Source of the DNA: Trichoplax adhaerens
Taxonomy: Eukaryota; Placozoa; Uniplacotomia; Trichoplacea; Trichoplacidae
Direction: 5' to 3'
Assembly: GCF_000150275.1 (NCBI RefSeq)
Contig: NW_002060943.1
Location: 5,855,950 to 5,919,949 of the forward strand
Length of the DNA stretch: 64,000 bases
Part shown: positions 1 through 10,400 of the stretch, in pieces
How positions within the stretch are numbered: the stretch's first letter is position 1
Layout: every line of letters starts with the position of its first letter
Notes under the pieces: generated by a model
The model's database searches: none
What the model was told of the DNA's origin: nothing
Seen by the model: the letters and a program-made list of their open reading frames with translations, nothing else
Made by a program: the position numbers and the translations under genes

Positions 1-1988
1 ATGGTCTATTCTATATTTCCTTCCGTTTCAGTAGTAGTATCACTAATGAATTTATTGAACGGGTTTGCCATTTAATTTTATATATATTACTTACATTAAC
101 AGTTTTGACCTGATCGGCTATGATTAACGGCGGACTAATAATTTCAGCAACACTATTTTGAGGATTTGGTAAAGAATTCATATAAAGATATTTTCCTGTA
201 GCTGAAATTGATAGAATTTTCGCATATTAATTTAAGTATCTTAATATGAATATTGTACTATGGATTGTTTCATGAATTAATTTTTAGTCTATTTAAATTA
301 TTGCATTGAATAATAATTTCTTCATATTACAGTGCGAGTATAATTAATTTTAATAAGATAAATCTGTAGGCTAGCAAGAATAGTAATATCGGTAATCCCT
401 AGTATTATAGCATCTTAATAGCATGTGATGTTAATATAGTACCTGTCCCATATGTATGATCGGACAAAGGGCCGGTTACCATCGAATATGTTGTCGGTCC
501 ACTTTTTAAATCCCAATCGATTGAATCTGCATTTCTAATTTGTCGAAAACCACATAGACCTTTCTGAAAGTCACAGCCTATAGCATCGACTGGGTACGCT
601 ATATCAGGTAGAGTATTTTACGGATAGTATTAGCCCAAATTGTTGCAGTGTTCTGTATTAACTCGATATGTGTTGGAAAAATGCTGCAAACTTACTAGAA
701 AATTGATAAGGTGGAAGTTGGCTGCCAGTGCTACGAACAATTCTATTTCTGAATATTTCATTTTTTCCTCCTTATTCATAGTAATAGTTTACGATATTCA
801 AAAATAAAACGATTAGACGCACAATCAACAAGAATAATAAGGTTAAAATGATTTGAAGAAAGTACTGAATTCAGGTTCAATCATGCCAGATAAAATATCT
901 AAAGTGCTTATAATTATAATAAACTACTGTAATGAACTTTATTTTTCAATCGTTCACATATAATGCATTTAATGATTAGCAATTTGATTACGGTAGTCTT
1001 GCGATAACTACCGTAACAGTTCTTAAATTTTGTAATAACATATCATAAAAGGTGCAAGACACTTACTGGTACTGTCCGTTATGTTAGGTGATAACTTTAC
1101 ATGAAAACAATAACGCTCTGGACTATCTATTATAATTACCGATGTAATTCTATTTAATTGTACAATTCACGGCTTTTGATATAGCAATATTTTCAGGTTC
1201 TTAATGCTACGAAGCGCCTTAAGTCGCAAGTTAATGTGGCACGAAAACATATTCAATGAAATTTTTAACCTAGTTACTGCATTAATAAATGTAAACCTAA
1301 CTATCATGTCCACGAGTTTGCAGTAGTACAATAGCTAAACATCTAACAATTCGCTCATAATAGTAACCTTGAGGGCAAATAAGTGCTTCAAGATGGATTG
1401 ATTGAACTGGAATATTCAAAAATTGTGAAGGTTGATAACAAGCGCCTTCAACATCAATTTCCTTCCATTCGATCCAACGATACCATCTTGCAAATTGGCA
1501 GTTACAATTTGGTCTTATTAGAATACTAATATTAAAAAACATTTAAAAAGTTAAGTTAAGCCTAAAAATAATATAGTCAAGGAAATAACAATGATAGATA
1601 ACTGATATTATCAAGCAAGATTCTGCAGGCGGCCTTAATTAATGCATTTATTTCATAACGATATCATCCATTTAATGATCTAAAATACTGCATTGAATTG
1701 TAAATGGACATGCTATATATTATCTTCAGCTATAAATGGATGAAATTAAATTGTCAAATTTAGACTTGTAACTTACATTTTCTTTATGTTACGATGCTCT
1801 TTATCGAAATTTTCGGGTAGAGATGAACAAATAGCCACATTTTTATCAAGACATTGACAACCGGACAAACATTGCATCGGAGAGCTCAATTTCGACGCAC
1901 TGCATAAGCAATTTTCATCCAAATAGAGAGTAATAATGATGCAAAGCAGGCAATTTAAACTGAAAGATCTAAGGTGAGTTGACATCAT
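1..1988 (-). CDS. Signal peptide, LRR-flanking motifs and MAM domain protein (partial, runs off left edge)
   Basis: Extracellular protein of unknown specific function. Exon 1 (1777..1988) starts at an ATG with a hydrophobic leader (LNCLLCIIITLYL), then an LRR N-flank motif (CLSGCQCLDKNVAICSSLPE). It ends in GTAAGT at phase 2. Exon 2 (1368..1525) joins in phase and encodes an LRR C-flank (NCNCQFARWYRWIEW ... GACYQPSQF ... ALICPQ). It ends at phase 1, which fits the next exon (443..598), the start of a MAM domain (GCDFQKGLCGF ... DWDLKSGPT ... DHTYGT). Exon 95..201 continues the MAM domain (GKYLYMNSLPNP ... EIISPPL). The rest lies beyond base 1. No leucine-rich repeats are visible between the flanking motifs. 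Possible extra or alternative exons are around 1067-1150 (ends GTAAGT, phase 1) and 696-779 (hydrophobic, ATG), so a second start for a MAM-only gene cannot be excluded. Domain calls are firm; joining them into one gene is inferred from phase. Confidence 0.6.
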
Positions 1989-4419
1989 ATTTGATGCCGT
2001 TAAACGTTCTTAGTGATGATAATGACAACCCAAAGTAATGTTCTGACTAATAGACTATAGCCTTTATTATATTAGGGTTGATTAAGGCTAATATTATCAA
2101 TTATACTAGGCTAAGGTATAGTGTAATATCACCAATTTGCTCATTCATCAATCATTTCCAAAGATAGCTGTCAGTAATAGAGTTTAAATTAACCCTTCAG
2201 TTACGCACCATGGACTAATATTCTGTAGCTAGACCAGAATACAATTCTTCTAACGAACTTGATAGCTTACTTTCGCCTCTACTTTTATACTGTAACAACG
2301 ATAATAAAATGTTGATATATTATGAAAATATTATTGTAGTCACTGATAAAAGAGATATAATTTCTATATTAGTTTGTTACGCCTTGATTCGGTTGCATTG
2401 GCAACCAATTGAAAAGTTGTAATTTTACTGGTAGAAAAACTATCACGTGGGTTATTTGCTACCTTGCAGTATCAGGTACCACCAAAAATATAACGCGATG
2501 AATTTAGTTTACATGTTATACTATTGTACCAACTGATTTTCAGCTATTCTACAGCTATAATACTGTATAAAATGCTATAGCACGTATCAATACATAAACA
2601 AACCAAGGTAACACTAAATAGCTTTTAACAACTGAAATGAAATAAGAAGCAAGGTTTCTTCCACTTATTAAAGAATTAGGCAAATTTTCCTTTACTTGTA
2701 GCACTGTTAATTGGGCCAGTATGATACTTTAAATCGACGATACAAAGTATACAATACTGATGTATCAGCAAGAATAGTTATCCGTAGTAGTCTTGGAGGA
2801 AAGCTTAAAGGCTAATTGAAACAGACTGTAAATATCATATTAGTTCACGATCAGTTAAGGATATCTGGTGAACAGTAAATGATAAATTCTGTCGTTGCTG
2901 TAGGTTCTCATAGACTTTCTGCTCCTGATATCATATTAGATAAGATTAAATCGTCCTAAGTCATGGAGACCAAGTCGATTATCCGGTTTATCTTAGCCAC
3001 TTTCGACTGTTATTATGGCGGTAGAAAAGTGAATTCAACTCTTATCTAACGTTCTATTAATAAACGATACTTTTTAAGTTTAAATACGGTATTTACCTGA
3101 TTTTGTGTCGCGTTACAGATTTGCTCAATTTTATTAATAACTCAGATTTTGTGTTAGACGATTGCGAACCTGAGAGGCTGTAAACCCAAGCATTATATTA
3201 CTTCATGTATATATTTGTATGGAACTTTCCTTAAGTCACCTCGATAAAAATACTCGTACTGTGTACTACCATCAAATTGTCCTACAAATCTCATCATCAT
3301 TAGTTTGTTTTAAAAGTATAGATTTTACCTTACCACAACAGATTGCTATAACGAACGTCAATTTTAGTGACGCTTTATTTAAATATTTCTTTTATAGTCA
3401 ATTAATTAATTGTAAGTACGCTGTAATACGGAGATATCGACATATTGATTCTATAAGTACAAGTATATCATTAATTATCAATACAGTATAAATGAAAAAA
3501 CAAGAAATTATTTATACGCAAATGAGTCAGTGATTCCGTAATGGATGGAAATATTTAATGTTTTTAAGAAGCTCTATAATATTCCTTACTTGAGTGTAGG
3601 CTACAATAAATAGCATGCCCGTTCCTTGTCAACAAACTTAAATTACCAAAATTTTTTGGAACTTCATAATACAGTATCATTACGAGGACAAGTGTAATCA
3701 TGTAAGTAAATACCTGCATTAACGTCAGTAAATCAAAACCTTTTCTAGGCATAAATGGATCTGTACAATAATCCTCAATGTCAATTAAAATTCTATTTCG
3801 TTTACATAATGCTCTCGGTTTCCTTCTATTAATCAATAGTAATGCCAATGAACCAATTCTTTTACAACTTATACAAGAAACTTATGATATTAATCAATTT
3901 TACTGCATAATTTATGCCACCATGTGGATACGAACTCAACGATATGCAAATGATACAGACAGCAAGCACTGCTGATAAGGATATCCTACGCTAATTACGG
4001 GTAATCTAATTTAAGAAATATGAAATAATGTTGGAATAGAAACTATAGATATAAACTAAACATGTTATTTTGTTTATTCGTTGATTGTATCTAAGTTTAA
4101 ATTAGCAAGTTTTATATACGGATGTGATTTCCTACCTATTCCACCGTAATACGAATAATCCCATAAACGTGACATAACGGAATTTTAGACTGAAAAACTT
4201 ATGATAGTGTAACTCAAATTTACGGCAATGATATCATTTCTTCATGGTGACCATATGGCGGGTAATATAATAATTATAATGCCTAGACTTATATTGAAAT
4301 GAACATAGTAAAACATTGACCACTGGGACCTCTTTAGAAATTTCATATTAATGGCTCGATTTTTGTCATCATGGATGGATACAAGTTGCATTAGCGATTA
4401 CACCTTATCTATGGGAAGC
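1989..4419. other. Intergenic region, no convincing gene
   Basis: About 2.4 kb of AT-rich sequence between the start of the LRR/MAM gene and the stop codon of the MAM-kringle-SRCR gene. Short open frames near 3219-3491 (plus), 3564-3848 (minus) and 3778-3975 (plus) show no recognisable domain and no convincing splice partners. The 5' part should hold the promoter of the LRR/MAM gene, but no clear TATA or initiator was picked out. Confidence 0.6.
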
Positions 4420-7400
4420 TTAATATGTTGGCGGATAACCCTTATTTAGATTTCGTCTATCCATTTGCTGCCTATAGGCTTCAGGTTCTGTAAATAGAAA
4501 TTTCTTTAGTTTTAATATCAAATCCAACATTTCTAGAAATATTTGCATACGAAATATTGATTGTAAAATTTTCATGGACTTTAATGATAAAGTATAAATA
4601 ATAAACACTAGTAACCAGTCTAAAAGCAAATGTTAAATTAAAATAATCCATAAGATCAGCATAATTTCTTCAGGTCATTCATTGGGTAGTGACACTCACC
4701 TTCCCTTTGATATGCATTTCGTTTCCAAAATCTACGAAAATAATACGCTGCAGTAAAAGTTATGCTAGCGATGGCTGCCAAAATACATCCAATTGTTATC
4801 ATAATTGCATTTTCTCGATGGTTCTTCGTTAAATTTACTAAAAAGGAAAAACTATGGTGAGATTATAGATTCTTGAGGTACAGTATTAAGCATAATTACG
4901 GATAATTTATTAAATTACAATACCATTTCCATTCGATTTTGACGATGTCAAATTTTTTAGTGCTGATGGTCTAAGTTTTTCGCATATAACTCCTGCGCTT
5001 CTAAAGAATTTGCAGGTTGATATACCCGAAGACGATATAGGACACTGAGATATAGTAGATTCTGATCCATAACATGACATTTTGTCTATCCAAATAGGTC
5101 CTGAGCCATAAATGAAATCTTTAAATATTAAGAGTTTTCCATTATAAAAAATCAATTATAGTACAGTGTATCAGATATTAATAAAAATTTATTTTTATAA
5201 CTATAGCTTCCATCCCTAACTAAAATTTCTATTAAAATAAAATATACCACAGATTAAATTTTGCATTAAAATTACTCGAGATTGCAACTTTACTATTTAT
5301 TTATCCCCTCTAAGAATAAATTAATTATAATTTTATGTACCATGCCTTCGTAATAAGAATAAATGACCTGTCTGTTTGACCGCTTACAGCATTGCGCCCA
5401 CGATTGCTTTAAATATTATAAACATTAACAACATTAATTGAATCATTACTGCTACAAAATATTTCTTACAACTAATAATTTAGGTAAGTAACATTATTGA
5501 TGGAGGCTTTACGCGAAGCAAGGCAAGACAATGACTATAGAGCAAAATTGTAAAATTAATTTGCGATCGATTTCGGATTCTTTTTCATTTTCAATACGAA
5601 TTAATGATAACAAATATTGTTTATGGCAACAATATTCATTAATTTTAAAAATAGTTTATAAGGATAGTAATTCTAAACTAAGTATTTGTCTATTTCCATT
5701 ACAGGTTATTAATCCAGGTGTCGGCAAGCCCAGCTGTCGACAGATAACGGTTGCATCCGCGCTTGTTAGAGAATCGCCACAAATAGAACCCCACACCCCA
5801 TTACGATATACAGCTATTCGTCCGTGGTTACCTCCCATCAACATGATAGGAATATTATCTGAAACTATAATATTTACCAATGCGATCATGATGACGATAC
5901 AGTGTGATTTTGATGATGGCAAAGCATAAAGCAAACTAGCAAATTTAAACATCTAACTGACATGAACTAATATTATAAGTAGGACCATTATTTTCTGGAA
6001 TTGAACATGGCGTGATATTGCAATAGTCCCAACTTGGATTAGTATCCATGTCGGTGTAGCACCAAGGCGCTGAATGTGCCTCATCAGGATTGCGACAGTA
6101 GTTGTTTGCATAATTAATAAAATCCTTGCACTAGGTTTTACTGAGACTTTTGGGCTCCTCCAATCGATGCAATGACTACCATTGATTGCAACTGATGTTT
6201 GCCCGGCATAAAATCTACCGTCTTCGGTATAGCAATTCGTCTCTAAATAAAGGAAGACAATCATAGCAAAAATTTTATTGCTGTATAGGTATGAAATATC
6301 CCTAAATCGAAACATTCCTATATGGAACACGCCTATATGTTTAATTGAAATGGTCTATATTTCGCGATAGAATACTAAATAAGAATGAATTTAAAAGTTA
6401 CATTGATGTAATACTTCCATACCTAAGGGGTATATGAAAATATCATCAATAGCGATTCCGAAATCTTCAGATCGAATAATAATCTGTAAGCACGAACAAA
6501 TTATTAAATACAGGTAGGTATTCTTGATAAGAAGAACTAACAAGTTTGTTCTTCGCTTTCCATGGCATACTATATCAGCTGCATTAGCTATTTTATATCC
6601 AACTTACGGTACCTGGTAACCCGGAAATTGTGGTTGAAAGACTTTAGTCACTTTGTACCAGTTCTTGTACAACGTTCCATCAATCAGTAGCGAATGATAG
6701 CTAAGGCTAGAATCGTATCGCGGATAAACTACAAAAACTCTCAAAGTACGAGTTCCAGATCCAAATCTCTTTAGATAAAATTCTAACTAATGTAAGAAGT
6801 ATAAATACAAACATTCTTAGTTTATCAGCGACTTAAAGAAAGATAAATGAAAATAATTATCGAATTATTCATATATTGCAATCAAATCTGTTCATTACGT
6901 TTATTATTTTTATCAAAGGCTGAGAACTAGTACCGTATTGCATAAGTGTAAAAATACTGTTAAGATGATACATACGAAGACTGCTTGTGCTTCTGTAGGT
7001 AGAATCATAGAAGGACTACTTATCTCAGCTAAACCTCTAGTATCACTAGTGTTTTTCCGGCCATTTACTAAGCGCCAGCCATGCCCTAATTACATCCAGA
7101 ACGTAACAATTTATGAATTTTCAATATCGAACTGCAACATCATAATCAGGAATTCAGCTGTCGAAGAATAGCATGAAAATAAACTGTTTATGTGCATAAG
7201 AGTCCGTAGCTAACATCAATATAAAGTACTACTGTATTTTAATACAAAATGTAAACCCGTGCAGTGCACTAATTTAATTTCTACAGTAATTCCTTTAAGG
7301 GTTAAAAACTCGTTCATTACGTCATCGTAATTGCCGGTTAATAAAGTAAATTTTCCTTAAATTGGTATTGTAACATTTTATGAAAGAAAATTTTACCCCA

Positions 7401-10400
7401 TTTTTCTTAAATTAATTCAGCTTTAAGCTATAGTTAATGTTTAAATTTTCACTTCTCTCAAATAAACGATTTTAAATCAGCTGTCTTCGAGAATAAATAA
7501 AGATGGATATTTTCCATCTCCAAGCGTTTTCATTTAAATCAAGGTTTTGTCATAGTAACCGAAAATTTCTAATTATCATTCTTACTAGATAGAAAGTTAT
7601 ATGACAATTCCCAGCTATATCGATCGTATTAATAATTTGAACGAGCTTGTGTTTTGTACTTATGATATTCCTTTTCAACATCATAAACTGCATAACATTT
7701 ACTTGTTTGATTTAACTTAGTGCATTGTGGTATATATTAAGCGAGTCCCTGATATGTAAAGGTTTACCATCATTCTGAGACTTCATTGTACCAGATTGGT
7801 AATCATGGTATTTTCCTTCTATTTTATTACGGTACCACATCGTGGAGTTGGTTCCGAAAACATGATGCCAGCCACAAAATCCATACTCAAAATCGCAAGA
7901 AGTTGATGTCAATGGAACTTCTATATTTTAAGTTATATAAAAAAGCACTTTTTAGCATTGAATTATTCCTCATAGGTTTCTATATCAGTAAATATTACAT
8001 CAGCCATTAAAATGATAAAAAATTACTTCACAACTTGGATATTTGCCGAGATGTGAAGGTATATATAAAAGCTGTTTTACTAAATACGCTCATATGTATG
8101 TTCACTTAAAATCTTATAAATTCAACGTTCCTAATTTTATAAATTTATATCAATCGGCTAAAACATCAATGATGATAAACTAGGAATTAGCAAATAATAA
8201 TTTGAATATAAATCAGATATGGAAGTAATTAGCGCATAAGATATCATTACCTGAAAAATCATATGCCATTTCGAATTTTTCTATAAAAAATTAGTAAGTG
8301 AGCATTACGTTAAAAAGAGGCAACAAGTACAGATTATTCAATCTTTCATTTATAATCTGCCCTTTCCGTTGGAGATATAAAACAATATAAGTTACTTTTA
8401 GCGGTCTGATCTTTTCGTACACAAATGTAATTCTGCCATTAATCTGATGTCCAAGCATTTTTTATCAATAGTATCATCGAGTCAAATTAAATCTTAACAT
8501 AGACTGAATTAAGTGAAACTGATGTATTACTTTCAGTTCCACATATAACACCAGTTTGATATCGAGAATATTCATAAGGCGTTCCGTCACGATCAAAAGT
8601 TGTGCATTGAGAAAAGTTGCCTTCTAATCCGGTACAACGAAAATTTCGTAAGCATGGACTACCAATATTGCTATTAAATTCTGAATAGAAATAAGGTTGA
8701 AAAAATTTAACCTAAGTAAAATAATATACTGTAGGCGGAGTAGAACTAATTTCATAAAGTCTCGCAATGTTAAAGCAGTTATAGCTGGTAAAATATCAGC
8801 ATTGTATCTTACCTCGTGGATAGCCCGGCGTAGGTAAACCTGATTGACGACAAATCACCGAAGCTGCTGGAATGTCGAAAAGTTCACTACAAATAGCTCT
8901 CCATTGACCTTCATGATACACAACAACTCGAGCAAAATTAAATCTTTCAATCAATCTAACCAACATTCCACCTAGTATTTGAGAATAAACATACGATATA
9001 CGCACATTATTTCTTTCATAATTATTTATATTGAATCATCCTTAAACTTATAAATCGTTTATAAACTGTATAGCGTCCTTCGTGGCATAAAGTAATAGGT
9101 TCGCATCAAATTTTGTTATACAGGCGCTACATAGTATTAGCAAGTTATACATCTCCAGGTAGAGAATAATGATATACCTTTCCTGATACTAGTCATCGTA
9201 TTAAAATTTGAAGGATTATTGCAAGAAGAAATGTTGCAATAACCCCATTGCAACGTAGAACTGTCGATATAGCACCATGGTCTAGCATGCAAAAGTTCAG
9301 GATTTCGGCAATAGTTATTTTGTAAACTTTCATCATTATTCTCTCTTTCTTTAAATAACTTATTGTAAATCATGGTGTCATTCCAATATTTGCACATTGT
9401 TCGATTAGCCGTAAAAGATGATGTTCCGCTATAATATTGGCCACGATCAGTAAAGCAATGTAACTCTATTAAGCAAAGTTAAGAAATCTTTAAGTCTATC
9501 CCTGAATTAATAGCCTTACGTTCAATAAATTTCTTATAACGGCTATTATATATCTTAAATGACACATTTTCATATTTTGGTACTAAAAAATTCACGAAAG
9601 CAGCAATAAAGTCAAATCAACACCGTATTTTACACTATCGTACGACATTATCCTAGTAAATAAATCAAGAAGAAATTTTAAATTTTACATATGCAAAGTC
9701 TGAGTTTAGTTGCTGAATCTTCTGAATAAAGTGAATTGCTATTGTACGTCATGCTTATCCACGGAATATGTCTTCAACATTTTAATTTGAGTATACAAAT
9801 CATGCTTAACCAGTATCTAGTCGCATACGATTTATTATTCATGCTTTCATCACCTTCAGGATGGACTGTAAGGTCGTCCAAGCCAATACTGCCATGCAAT
9901 GAAATACCTATGGTACCGCGTATTACAATCTGCAAATAAATTAATAAGGCTGTCATCTATACAACGCTGTTACGGAGCGATGCTCCGAAATATTAATTGC
10001 TATGTTAATTAAAATATCTCATTTAAATTATTGTTTGCTCCAGTAGCTTATTAGATATTAATGTTTATTAATAAGTACTTGTTATTGCCAAGGTATCAGA
10101 AAGTTCAACATTGTTGACGTGTCAGAGCTAACATGCTTAGTCAGTAAATGTTAATTAATAACACCTTAAGTGTAAGGTCAATTACTTTACAGAGCCTTGA
10201 GGCTCTAGTTGCTATACTAGGATATGTATACTGGACTGTACAGTGTAAGTCGCTATGTCAAGAATATTCACAAGTGTACCATCGGCGTTGGCCGAGACTA
10301 TAAAAAGCCGAGCACTAGCTTAGCTGCTCAGTTCCAGTTAGTCACTTGCAGGATCTTTTGACTATTATTGCTAAGAATATTCTTACGTTTTTCTTTAGTA

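Noticed and set aside
1067-1150. Possible extra exon with LRR-like words ending in GTAAGT
   Set aside because: Donor phase fits the MAM exon, but no acceptor fits the upstream LRR C-flank exon; kept only as an alternative.
3564-3848. 94-codon open frame (minus) with a hydrophobic segment
   Set aside because: No family resemblance, no convincing splice partners, AT-rich composition like the surrounding intergenic DNA.
5531-5929. 132-codon open frame on the plus strand
   Set aside because: Antisense shadow of the SRCR exon 5703-5858.
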